Below, piece after piece: positions 46,208 to 57,600 of a stretch of 64,000 bases of DNA. The notes beneath the pieces were generated by a model, which saw only the letters and a list, made by a program, of their open reading frames with translations, had not been told where the DNA came from and searched no databases. Positions within the stretch are counted from its first letter, which is position 1. Each line of letters begins with the position of its first letter. Location of the stretch: NCBI RefSeq assembly GCF_036711975.1, contig NC_091966.1:34603501-34667500 (forward strand), given 5' to 3'. This stretch comes from Onthophagus taurus (Eukaryota; Arthropoda; Insecta; Coleoptera; Scarabaeidae). Both the position numbers and the translations under genes were made by a program.

Positions 46208-47710
46208 TGATAATAATAATATATCTTTATTACACCTTCCACAATGCAAATAACATTCTACATATTTCTATTTCATAATATAAATTAAAGAAGGAACACA
46301 AGAATGGGCGAGTTCCAGACAATGTCTGCTCATACCAACCCAGTTGGTTGCAAAAAAAAAACAAAAATTAAGCAAAAAAGAAAACATGAGAACGAAAATA
46401 AAAGAAAAATAAAATTAATTATAAAATACTTAATCAACTAAAGCAAAAAATTTATACTGCCTTCACAAATCCCAACATGCCAACAGTAAATATCCTAGCA
46501 TCAGATATTATTCTCCCCCTTGCTACTGAAACCTCAATCCGCATCGAACTCTTCCTGAATGTGCTAAGCTCAGAGTACGCATGCCATTTGGCAATTTACT
46601 ATAAGATTTGTAAATGTGATAGCTGAAGAGTAGATAATAAATGCCGGTTCTGGACCGGAAGTCAATCCCCCATCCCCCTAATCCCCCATGACGTCACTTC
46701 CGGTGTCATCCCACTTCCGGTGTCATCCCACTTCCGGTATCTTGTCACTTCCGGTGTCATCTTCAACCCCATGTTAGTGCCCTAATGGTCCCTTCAACCC
46801 CGAACCGGGGTAGTAGGAAGCCATTAGGGCGCTAGCATGGGGTTGAAGGGGGGCCAATAGGGCACTAATAGGGGGTGATGGGGTTGAAGGGGACCAATAG
46901 GGCACTAATAGGGGGATGAAGGGGGCCATTAGGACACTAACATGGGGTTGAAGGGGGTGATGGGGTAGAAGGAGGCTAATAGGGCACTAATAGGGGATGA
47001 AGGGGTTGAAGGGACCATTAGGGCACTAACATGGGGTTGAAGATGACACCGGAAGTGACAAGATACCGGAAGTGGGATGACACCGGAAGTGACGTCATGG
47101 GGGATTAGGGGGATGGGGGATTGACTTCCGGTCCAGAACCGGCATTTATTATCTACTCTGAAGCTTCTTTCAAATAGAGACTTCCGATATTTTGGTGGAT
47201 ATATAAGATTGTTTAATCTCGTAACATATGGGTTTGTCGCCGATTTGAACTTAATTTTCTTATACAGATATTCGAACTTACATGAGATTATAATTTTATG
47301 GAAGAGACATAAGCTATGAAAATCTCTTCTTTGTTTCACTGACAATCATTTTATATCTTTCAGCTTATGAGTAATTCTATCAAATTTTCTGATATCATAA
47401 ATATACCTCTGACAACTGTTTTGCACTCTCTGTATGCGGTTAGAAGTCACCACATCAACATCCAGGTGGTAGAGTGGCGCCATATAATTAAACTGGGATA
47501 GAACAAAAGACTCACACAGTTGCTTTTTCAGATCCACCGTAAGATAAGCTCGATGAGGATAAAGTCCAAATACCTCAAATAAGAATAAGCATTTTTGATG
47601 TAATAGCCAATCTGCGATCTGTATCTAAACGTATTATCTATTCTTAACCCTATGCATTTGGATTTCTGCACTAAACTGATTATTTCACCATTCATTTGTA
47701 TATTTAACAC
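46208..47710 (-). mobile_element. CR1/L2-like LINE 3' part, interrupted by a foldback element
   Basis: On the minus strand from 47710, broken frames give IQMNGEIISLVQKSKCIGLR, then LCESFVLSQFNYMAPLY, VQNSCQRYIYDIRKFDRITH and SLFERSF. These are typical of the RT C-terminal region of CR1/L2/Jockey-clade LINEs. After the foldback insertion the frame resumes with SYHIYKSYSKLPNGMRTLSL. The fragment ends at about 46208 in an (ATT)n-like 3' tail (TAATAATAATATATC on the plus strand). Confidence 0.8.
46629..47157. mobile_element. GC-rich foldback element with 6-bp target duplication
   Basis: 529 bp, with inverted arms of about 170 bp starting AGTAGATAATAAATGCCGGT. CTGAAG is duplicated at 46623-46628 and 47158-47163. 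Excision restores the LINE frame (ERSF-SYHIYK), which proves the boundaries. The left arm has CACTTCCGG four times and the right arm has CCGGAAGTG three times. TGACGTCA occurs in each arm (46689-46696, 47090-47097). The centre is a G-rich minisatellite built on GGGGTTGAAGGG and TAGGGCACTAA. There is no coding capacity. Confidence 0.9.
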
Positions 47711-48189
47711 AGGTCTGCTACTAGCCTACTACTTGGGTTGATTCTCAATATTATGTGCAGAAGTAAGATATCATAGGCACAGCCAAAATATTAGGTGCAG
47801 AAAAAGATCTTTTGGACGGAAACAAAATATTAATGCTGAGAAGTAATATATTATGATAAACAAAATATAATGGACAGAAAGTGCGGGCATAAAACAGTAT
47901 TTCGTATTATCAAAACGAAGAAAGACTGAAAGGTAGGAACAACATTATGATCATTTGTAGAAGAAAATGTCGTGTGCAGAAACATGGCATCATAAGTGCA
48001 AAAGCTGAGTCTTTTGGGCAAAAACAAAATAGAAAGTAAAATGCAAAAAGAATATCATGTGCAGGTTTAGAAGAAAATATTCGAACTAACAACGGCAGGG
48101 ACCAACATACTATAGCCAGCAACAAAATGTTAGCATGCACGTTTTTTTAGTCAATTTGTTTTAAAGATGTAATTTGAAGACGCACAGTT
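47711..48189. repeat. Degenerate repeats rich in GTGCAGAAA motifs
   Basis: Loosely repeated motifs such as TGCAGAAGAAAATAT and ATTAGGTGCAGAAAA, with similar text at 45900-46210. No ORF of interest. Confidence 0.4.
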
Positions 48190-48510
48190 AAACCCGAGAC
48201 TTTCTTGTTCTAGGTCTAGTGTTAGTTTTAATTGTTATATAGCGCTAAATTGTTGTATATTTTTATTGAACTAAAAGTGGAAGTAGCACTAAACTTAGAA
48301 CTACAAACATTCGGGTTTAGCGGAACTAATACTAGAACTAACGCTAGCATTAGAACTAACACTAGACCTTAAGACGGCTAAACCCAAATGTTTCTAGTTC
48401 TAGTGTTAGTTCTAATTTTAGTTATTATTCAACGTTAGATTGTTCTATATTTTTCATTGAACTTACACTAGACCTAGAACTAGAAAACTTGGGGTTTATG
48501 TGCGTCTTCA
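48190..48510. repeat. Palindromic CTAGAACTAG / GGGTTTAGCC repeat block
   Basis: Inverted modules built of GTTCTAGGTCTAGTGTTAGT and its complement, with AACCC-GAATG / CATTCGGGTTTAG ends. It is the same family as the array at 60985-62000, sharing TTGTATATTTTTATTGAACT. It lies next to the right pogo-like end. Confidence 0.8.
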
Positions 48511-48581
48511 GAGTCTAGATTTTTGTCTAAAACGGATACGCATTTCTTCATATTAGTCCGTTATATCGAGGTTTTACAGTA

Positions 48582-49904
48582 CTTAATAAAGTTATTTATT
48601 GAAGTGAATTATTCAATGAGGTCCATCGATTTTATTCGTTAATTGACTTCTATTCTCACAAAATCGAAACAAATTTAGCCTACTTAGTTGATGACCTGAT
48701 TTTTTTAGATAATGTCAATGAACTTTGAGTTAATTAACTTAGAAATCATAATTAAATCTTAATTTGATTAGATGGATGTTTTTATTTCTCATTTCTCATC
48801 TTTTAAATCGATCAGATTAAGGAACAAAAAGTGTTTTAAAAATATTAAAAATCGTATGTTATTTTTGGCAACGTCACAAAATTAATAATCGAAACCTGAT
48901 TAAAATAAACATATAAACATTTATTTCTTGTTTTTTAATTTATCATTTTTTTTTTGTTGGAGGTGTGTCCTTTATATTTTTAGAAGCCGAAAATAATCTC
49001 AAAACTTTAACCTTAAACTTGAAGATCAAAAAGTCTTGGCAAATAGAAAACGTAAAAGCCTTAACCGAGTTATTTCTAAAAGGTAGCGAGGTAAATTCTA
49101 AAACGTTTTTTAAAAGTTTTTGCGTCATTTTCCAAGTTATGTAAGCTAAACTAGGAAAAGGAATGAGGCAACGTAGCAAAATGTATTTATTAATTTTTTC
49201 AAATCCTTATCGTTCTCAGCTTTATCTCTTTTTAATCAAATAGATAAATGGGATTGATTTATTTTACCACTCATTTCGAAAATATGCTTTTTTTGTAATA
49301 TATAATATAAAAAATATATTTTTCTTTAAAAACCAGTGTAATTTAATCTGTTTTCATGTAGTATACGTAGTGAATGAACCGCATTTATATCTGGGTGTCA
49401 TACGATATTAAAACGATAACGAGAAAAAATATATAAAAAAACTTGTTGTTAAATAAATACAGGGTGGAATAAATATTTAAAATTTGGATTGAGTTTTGAA
49501 AATAATTGTGTTAATTGCACTAAAACTACAACTAACAGCAGTTCTAATAGATTAAAACTAATGACTGACTAATTGTCAACTAAGTATTTTGTCTAATCGG
49601 GTGGAGAAGCCTTCGTCGAGTTAATTGGCATTTTCATGTTGCGGTTTAATTCTCAACCGTCTTCTCAATTCATATTATTCCCATGCTGATGGATCTCTTT
49701 CGCCTATCTTGTCATCCTTTGGCAATAATTTTCAACTCTAAGTAGCACCTTGATCTTATCTATATTTCAATATGTATCCTTTTTTGTGACAATGTTCTAC
49801 GACTACCGATTGCTGGATCGTATTTCAACATAGCACTAAACTTGATCATAAATACCACAAATCACCAACAACGAGGAGACAACATGGGGATTACTTCAAC
49901 AACG
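48582..49904. other. Intergenic DNA, nothing recognised
   Basis: AT-rich, with a possible transposon end ACAGGGTGGAATAAATATTT near 49459. No coding sequence was identified; the ORF at 48943-49179 has no family resemblance. Confidence 0.4.
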
Positions 49905-50225
49905 ACTATAAATAGGTTATGCAGATGACATATGCCTGGTAGCGCATACTTTCAATGATATGCAAACCCAACCCAACCAACGAAGGTTTACAATAGACAA
50001 TACACAACTAGAAGACGTTCAGGAGATCACTTGCCTAGACAGAGTAGTAACCAACATACGAAGCACCGAAGGAGACATTCGAAATCACAAATAAAGCCAG
50101 AGGAGCCTTTGCAATGCTGAGAGAGGTATGGAACAGCCCACATATAACAAGAAACAATAAAATCGTAATGTATATAACATTAACTTAAATAGGTTCTATT
50201 GTATGGAGTTAATATTAAAAATCAA
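49905..50225 (+). mobile_element. RTE-type LINE reverse-transcriptase fragment
   Basis: The plus strand reads GYADDICLVAHTFNDMQT with the YADD catalytic motif, then LEDVQEITCLDRVVTNIRST and KARGAFAMLREVWNSPHIT. This is the order seen in RTE-clade RT domains (YADD, then a LExVxEFxYLGS-like block, then ARGAFAML). Internal deletions and stops are present. Confidence 0.8.
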
Positions 50226-50344
50226 ATGGTCAGATCGAATAAAAAATGAGGAGTTGTAGAGACTCTCAAAGCAAACTCAATTCAGTTAAGAAATCTGTCA
50301 GATATCTGCATGATAGCCGATAGACTCTTGCTCCCTTTAATGGG

Positions 50345-50742
50345 ATTAGTTTGTTCTGACCGCACCTCAAGTAGGTAAGACTTGCATTGCTTGATGACTC
50401 GCTGGATATCCCTCAGAGTGTAGCCGTTCTTCTGGAGTACACTTTCTAGAAATCCTTCTTTTTTCCTTAAATTCGTTTCGTCGCATATCCTTTCTGTTCA
50501 GTAGAACAAGGATAGGTTCTCTGACCTCTTTTGTTGTGGACGGTGATGGGACGAAACCTGTAGATACCTGTTTATGCGTGTCTTCTTCCGATACACTCCC
50601 AGTTCCATGCTCCCATCTTACTTCTTATTGACCAAAACATCCAGGAAAGGTAATTGTTTTGCAGCTTCTGTTTTCATTTTTGGTGATTCACAACAAAGGT
50701 ATCATCCAAATAACGAAGCCATACAACTCTTCCTTAACGCTT
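50345..50742 (-). mobile_element. Penelope-like retroelement fragment
   Basis: The minus strand reads WLRYLDDTFVV (RT catalytic YLDD), LPFLDVLVNKK, then GVYRKKTRINRYLQVSSHHR followed by PQQK, and LQKNGYTLRDIQRVI. LPFLDV and the VYRKPTxTxxYL..SxHHP pattern are diagnostic of Penelope-like elements. Stops interrupt the frame, and the GIY-YIG endonuclease that normally follows is not visible. Confidence 0.8.
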
Positions 50743-51119
50743 CTTCCTCAAATATCTCCATGTAGAAATTGGCGATTAACGTCACTATATTTAACCACGA
50801 TTTAAACGTATAAGTTCGGTTAATACTGTTAACCAGTTAAAACTCAAATGTTAAAATTTGGTAATTGCTTTATGGAACGTCGCTGCTAATAGTAATAAAA
50901 GTGGCAAAAATACTACTTTGGAAGCTTTGGTACGAAATCAAATTTTCATTCATTTATCAACAAACTTGAATGTTTATCAAGTTAATCGAGGTTTAACGTA
51001 ACGTTAATTAAGAATTTACTCTTTCTTGTTAGCTAAGATATTATGTTAGCCTTCGGTTAAGTTAATGTGAAGCAAACATACATTCATAAACTATACCTTT
51101 ACAACTTCAAATCGGGAAG

Positions 51120-51242
51120 TAACCACTTCAGATTGGAAGCAAACAATTTCAAAATGGGAACTAACAATTTTAAAATGAGAATAAACAATTTCAAAATAAG
51201 AATAAACAATTTCAAAATGAAGATAAACAATTTCAACTTGGA
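51120..51242. repeat. Minisatellite, ~21-bp units
   Basis: Units of the form AACAATTTCAAAATGAGAAT are repeated about five times head to tail. The 95-aa ORF across it is a consequence of the repeat. Confidence 0.8.
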
Positions 51243-51769
51243 AAAAAGCAAATACACCATTTTAAGTAAAAAGAACGTATTGGCACATTTAGCAATAGCC
51301 AAGTCTGTCATATTATTAATTAAAATACGTAAATCGGCCAATTTTGTTTTATGAACAGATCTTCGTCAAAGAAAAACTTTTACATTATCCCTAACTTCAT
51401 TTTAATAATACTACAAAGATGCTAAGGAGATGCTTTATAACATATTCTGCTTTCTTTTTGGACGATAACGTCTAGAGTGAATACTCAAAAGGACGAAATT
51501 AAAGTAGAATTTTGCCAACTGAGAAAGTTCACAAGAAAGTGAATAAGAGAAGGTACCAAACATTATCAAGATAATCTAGTACATAAAATGACTAACGACT
51601 TAACTAAAAGCTAAGGAAAAATGTGTGATGGGGAAAGCCTGGATACTAAGGATAAAAACGAATTGGCATTTTTTACATGAACGAGAACAAATATTAATAA
51701 GTCCAACCAAATTTTTTCCAGTCTAACAAACATATGTTTGCAAACAATTGCATACTACACAATATGATT

Positions 51770-52485
51770 GAAATTGAAAAATTCAACAACATCATAACTG
51801 ATATAAGGATTCCAACACAATGGAAAGGATCGCAAATGGTATTAATTCATAAAATAGAAGATAAAGTGGATATAAACAATTAGGGCGATAAGACAACTTT
51901 TTTCAAAGGTGATTAAAAGAAGAATTACAACTATGCTGGAAGAGTGTCAAAATGAGGAGGTAAAATCAACTTTAGACCATCTCCAAGCGAGAACAAAATT
52001 TATTTAGCCCAACAAAAAATAATTATAACAAGAATAAAAGAAATAAATGTATATAAACAATAAGGAAGTTGATGGCAACATTGTGGGATAAAGATTGTAT
52101 ACGGAGATTGGAGGAATTTGAGCAAGATTATATAGGAGGAAGTTGCTGGGATTGAAGAGTGGGTTTTGGGGATGTCAGATTCGTGTGCATCTAAAGAGCA
52201 GATCTTTCCGCTACTTCTAAATGATATAAGGCTCCTCTAGATGCGTCAACGTTGCATATTCCACTATCGGCCTGCAGATGGTCTTGTAAATATGATCGGC
52301 TTATTGATATGCCGCGTCACTGGTATGTTAAGGATTTGAAGTGCTTCGTCCGAATTGTCGCTTTCATCTCCACCTTGATGGTCTCCAAGCGATTAACCAG
52401 ATTATGGAATTGAGTACAACTTTCCCTTGTACATAGCCTCTATAGATTTTGGCAAAACCTTTGACTAGGTAGAACACGGCGGTAG
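51770..52485 (+). mobile_element. LINE reverse-transcriptase fragments
   Basis: The plus strand gives IPTQWKGSQMVLIHKIEDK near 51810 and YIASIDFGKTF near 52433. These resemble the conserved WKxAxxxLIHKKGDK and FIDFEKAFD motifs of LINE RT domains. They are separated by rearranged and frameshifted DNA. Confidence 0.55.
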
Positions 52486-52489
52486 AACA

Positions 52490-54249
52490 ATTTTTTGTAA
52501 CTAAAACAGTTTTTATATAACTTGTTGTTTTTGGTAGATCCAATTACAATTTTATTGAGCTGCAAGGTTGTAACATCTTGCTTCTTCTGCGTCAAGGAAG
52601 TCATCCCGTGTGAACGTTCTTTTCTTTCACTTTTTTTTTTGACGATCCATATTTGTTGGATTTTCAATTATGTTTTGGTATCGTGTTGAAGATTTTTTCG
52701 TGAATTCTAAATTAGAATTATCCTAGTTTGCAAAGTGCCTACGTAAGTACAGAAGTACAGAATAAGTCGTACAAATTTGAAAAGATTTCAAAATATCGTG
52801 GTCACCGTTTTGAAAAATACAGTTTTGAAGTGAACTCAATTTTGAAAAAAATTGGGCTGACCCCCATAAGTAAAATGAGAAATGTGATCTTAATTCGTTT
52901 TTTAAACAAGTTTGCAGATAATGTGATGGATCGCGGAATTTTTTTTTTGAAAGATATGGAGAAGAATTGCAGTATTGTCATTGCTTAGTGAGGATCATTC
53001 CTTTCCTTTACGCTTCAAATTACATAGATTACATTTCTGGATTTTAGAATATTCATCTAATCAGCAGACTTTTCTATTAAGAGCATCATGCTTAACACGC
53101 TTCTATTATGCTTCTTCTTTTCTTTTTTTTTTTCGTTGAAGATGTAGGCCTCCGATTACAGTAACCAGTTAAACATCTCTAAGTAGTTAGCATTATGCGG
53201 AGAGAGGAATTGATTGCACTATGAGTAATTTGTTAAATAGTTCACAAACTATTTCACTATTACTTAAAAATTAAATGGACATTTAATTTATTATGTTCAA
53301 ATTTATTTTTAGACACAAGTTGTTGGATAGGCTCAACGCATACAGAAAAGTGTATTCTATCAAAACATAAAGAATAATATTTGCTTCAATATGTACAATA
53401 AACGATACGCCAACTGCAAAACATGCGACATTGTTAATCAAAAACTTTTCTTTATAAACTCACTCATTCCTGGGATTTATTACACCCTACATTTTATTTA
53501 TTTCTTTTTGTATCAGCACTTTTAAACCTTATTTTCGTCCGTTTGATATAAAAAGGAACTTTTACAGTACCAATAGCTTCTTTATAAGTGGCATCAATTA
53601 ATATAATAACATCGACGAGACGAGATTTAATCGTTGATAATTGTAATTTTCGTCGTGTTGTTATCTTTTCATCGCTATCTTCTAATACAACTAATTGCAT
53701 GTTAAATAGGCGGACCAATCAGCCTCTTCCTTTAATCTTTAGTTTATTTTACTGCTTAAACATTATTATAACTAATTTGCTAAATATCTATTTCACAAAA
53801 CAAATATTTTCACAAGTTCGTAAAAATCTTAAAAACCTGTCATTAAAATAGATGAATAATCTGTTGATAAACATACTTTAACCCTGAAAACGATAGTTAC
53901 GAAAGTAATTAATGGTTAATGACATGCGAATAAGTTAAATGTCAATAACGTGCCATTAAACGATAATAAACCCAAGATTGGAATTGATTTATTTAATAAG
54001 GCAAAAGGCATGTGTTTAAGATAAGATAAATAATAATGAAGAAAGTCGTAAAGATCATTTACGTTTAATAACCCACACAACAATACACCATAATTATTTC
54101 TGGATACGTCACATACATCAAAAAATTGATTGTTGAGATTTATTCGATCATAAAAAGGAATGTTAATAAGACGAACGCGTTTAAAATATCTAACAAAAAA
54201 TAAAACTACCATTTCAAAGTTAACTTTTGACCTTACAAAAAAAATGGTA
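52490..54249. other. Intergenic DNA upstream of the SLC36 gene
   Basis: Several ORFs of 74-98 codons occur (52728-52988 +, 53494-53718 -, 53916-54212 -). None has a recognisable motif or matching splice sites, and frames of this length are expected by chance in DNA this AT-rich. I call no gene here. Confidence 0.35.
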
Positions 54250-54631
54250 CACGTGAAAGAGCACGATGACGAGTTTAGCTTGTTGAAAAGCGGAAAGAAT
54301 TTGTAAAACGGATAACGAGTTGTTTTTCGAAAACCTAAAAATATAAAGAGACATCAGCAGTGACACAAAGGTCAATATAGTTTTGAATACCAAACTAAAC
54401 AGTTCTTTAACAGCCGTTATTTAGATCGAAACACTTCTCTCAATTTATAACAATTTCCATATAGACGAGTAATTCTTTTTTTATTCTTTTTTTGTAGAAT
54501 GTTGAAGCCTTAAGAATTTAACAAAGGAAACTTTCAAACTAAGATATAAAATTACAGTAAGTAGCATTTCTAAGATTGCCAAAACGATTTTACGAAGTTA
54601 AAGATAATTACCTTTCAGAAATAAGAAAAAA
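54250..54631 (+). promoter_or_regulatory. Probable promoter and 5' UTR of the SLC36 gene
   Basis: TATAAA at 54342-54347 precedes a stretch that could be transcribed leader (TCAATATAG at about 54372, roughly 30 bp downstream) before the ATG at 54632. There is no direct evidence for the start site. Confidence 0.3.
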
Positions 54632-57600
54632 ATGGAGAAGAACCAATCTACAGAATTAGATACATTTTTACCTGGAGAAAAAAATGGGACGAAGTGAGTT
54701 ATAAAAAATGTAATAATAAAAAAAAATTAATTATTGTTGTAATTTTGTAGACATGATGTCGTTTATATGTATCCTAATAGTTCGGAAGCCGCAAAAGCTC
54801 TCAATGGGGAATTCGATCCTTTTAAAGCTAGGGATTTAGAACACCCTGTATCGTAAGTATTTATTTCATCTTAAATGAACCCTTTTAAAAAAGATTTTAA
54901 GACCACATTATTTTTCAATTTGAAAGTAGGTTCAAGCAAAAAAGTGTTTGCTTTCTTATCTTGCTTAGATTATTTTAATTCAAACTTGGCCTAAATTCAT
55001 TAAAAAGAATAAATTAATACTATTTAATAATATTTTTATGAATTATAATTCTTTTTTAGTGACTGTGATACCCTCACACATCTATTAAAAGCCTCTCTAG
55101 GTACCGGAATCTTAGCTATGGGGGCCGCTTTTCAAGCGGCTGGTTTAGTTGTTGGTATATTTGCAACAATAGCTGTAGCCATAGTTTGTACGCATTGTTC
55201 ATATGTATTGGTAAGTGTAAATAATTTAAATTACTGTAACACTTCAAATTCCTCCATTACATAAATGTTCATATTTTTTACACCTTGTTGCTAACTTGAT
55301 AACTTTTTATTACACCCTTTTTTTATTATCAGAAAGATTTATAATATGTCCTATTTATAAAACGCTTCGTTTGACTACAAATTTATTTTAAAATATGTTT
55401 AATTTTTCTGGCCATTAGGGGAAGGTCGTTTAAATTAACTTTTAATGGTATGGACTCCACACTTGCACAAATTGCTTTCACTTTCTATTTATTTTATATC
55501 AGGTAATAATAACTTAATAGCCTTGAAGGAATAAAAAATAAGGTAAAATCTAAAACGTGCCAAAAAGTGACAACAAAAACAGCCATGAAACTAACTCATT
55601 CATGAACCTTGATTGATTTATTGATTTTTATATGAATATTCGAATGATGATTTCTTTGCAAGATATCTATCTTATACAAGTGTTGTAAACATCTTTGATC
55701 TATGAATACCATCTCAAATTTTTCTATCAAGAAAATATCTTTTCTCCAATTTTTCAATCTTCCCTTACTTTCTAAAATCGTTGCGTATTTTTTTACCTGA
55801 ATTCATCACTATAAAAGTTTTTCTCACTACCTTCTCAATACTACCAAAAATTCTGTTATCAAGAATGCTGGAAAAATGATCTCCTAGTGAATTACTTGTT
55901 TTAGAGCATTACACTGCAGTTAATTATACATTCTTTTTGACTTAATTTCACCAATAACCACAGCTGAAGTTGTAAAAATTTATCTGCATTCTAAGGGAAG
56001 CCTTTTGATCAAGTACTTTTGCCTTCAAAATTAACTATGCTACAGAACATGGAATATAAATAGTTTTTGGAGTATTATTATATCCCGGATGAATTTCTTG
56101 AGGCAATGAAGGGCTGTGATGTTGGTTATTGTTTCATTGATGTTGCTGAATCCACTTTGCAGTTTATTGGAATAACTCATAGAGATCTTCTACATTCTAC
56201 ACCAGGTGCATCTACTTAATTTTATTTCTGCTATAGTTTCTGTTGAAGCTTGCTGACTAGATAGATCGCTGTCCCGAATTCATAAAAGGATGCTGACTGG
56301 ATTATCAGGTAACGATTGCAGCGGTAATGGCGGCTCTATCGTGGCTGGTAACCTGGATCGTTCAAGGCACGGGTTAAGAGATTGTTGTATTCGTCATCGC
56401 CAAGTTATCACCCATCTAACAACGTCTGTTACAACAACAACAATAAAGTCGTATGTGTCATCGACTTGGCTGGTATGCAGGCTTGGGTTGATGTCTTCCT
56501 GGCCAACGGCAGTTGCAGCGAATACCAGTTCATCAACTAGATCTCTGCATTGTGCCGTTAAGGTTCAGTTGAAAGGTGAACACAAAAAAATAAAAATTGC
56601 ACCCAGAGCCAATAATCTGACCTTTCTTCTTCAATTTGTTGACGTATGATTTGGTTGTATGTAACAATTTTTTTAAAATCGTTCTTTTTATGAATCTCAA
56701 GTTTTGATACGGCGTCATAATCATTTACCATTAATAAATGATTCTCATACCAATAACTATTAATCCCCTAAAAATTTCGAATTGAGCATATCTATTATTG
56801 AAGTTGGTATCATCACATTCTACACGAAATATGTCGCTGTTAGTTCTTAGCGTTATAGATCTGATTTATTGCATATTTCTGGATTTGGAATTATTAAACT
56901 GTTAGAATAACTAAATCCGAAGTCCCAACATTCAAAGTCATTATACGGCTCTGACAGAGTTCTTTGTGCATTAATTTTATTAACTTTTCTCTTTATCTAT
57001 CAAGACGAAAATATGATGAACCTTGCCTCTCTGGTTACGAAACTTCATAACGTTACTGCCAAAATGCAATAACTCTGAAAATAGAGGTTTGAGTAAATAG
57101 TATCTTCAATTTTCAGCACATTTTAAAAGGCAGGTTAAAAAATAAACGATGGTTTTACGGAAAAACTTTATTGAACAACAAGCACATATACAGGGTGTGT
57201 CAAATGTCTGGAATATAGCCAATAACTTAGCTTCAATAATTCGAAAAATGCTTCAAATACAAGTTTCTTTATTAATCATGGCGCATTTTTTGGCGATATT
57301 TGCTTGTTTGTATTGTTTTTTGTTTCGTTGCTATGACAACCAAAATTGTTATATTAAATGGGATGCATATATTTTTTTTCATACTTTGATTTCATACTTT
57401 TCACATTTTAATAGAGGATAAGTCCCTCTATACGATGAACATATCAAATCATATGGTTGTATAAGAAAAAAAACAAGAAAAATGCGTTTTTTGAAAGTCT
57501 TAAATCAGCTAATTACTATCAAAGTAGGCACCGAAGACAGCTTTAAATGTTAAAAAAAATACAGTTTCAACAATTATGAATAATTAATAGTGTATGGTCA

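Larger units (their letters stand above)
45102..48579. mobile_element. Composite block bounded by pogo/Tigger-like ends
   Basis: The left end TAGTAAAACCACGATATAAC (45102) and the right end, complement CTGTAAAACCTCGATATAAC (to 48579), are inverted and flanked by TA on both sides (45100-45101, 48580-48581). This is the characteristic terminal sequence of many pogo-like elements. No pogo transposase remains; the interior is filled with LINE fragments, a foldback element and CTAGAACTAG repeats. Confidence 0.6.

Noticed and set aside
51067-51354. 95-aa ORF with repeated NNFKM
   Set aside because: It arises from the ~21-bp minisatellite at 51120-51242.
53494-54212. Two minus-strand ORFs of 74 and 98 aa upstream of the SLC36 gene
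   Set aside because: They look somewhat protein-like but have no known motif, no matching splice sites and no join between them. ORFs of this length are expected a few times by chance in a window this AT-rich.
56076-56219. Open stretch reading EFLEAMKGCDVGYCFIDVAE in SLC36 intron 3
   Set aside because: Briefly recalled a MutS-type connector motif (CFIDTS), but the match is short and no flanking family sequence follows.
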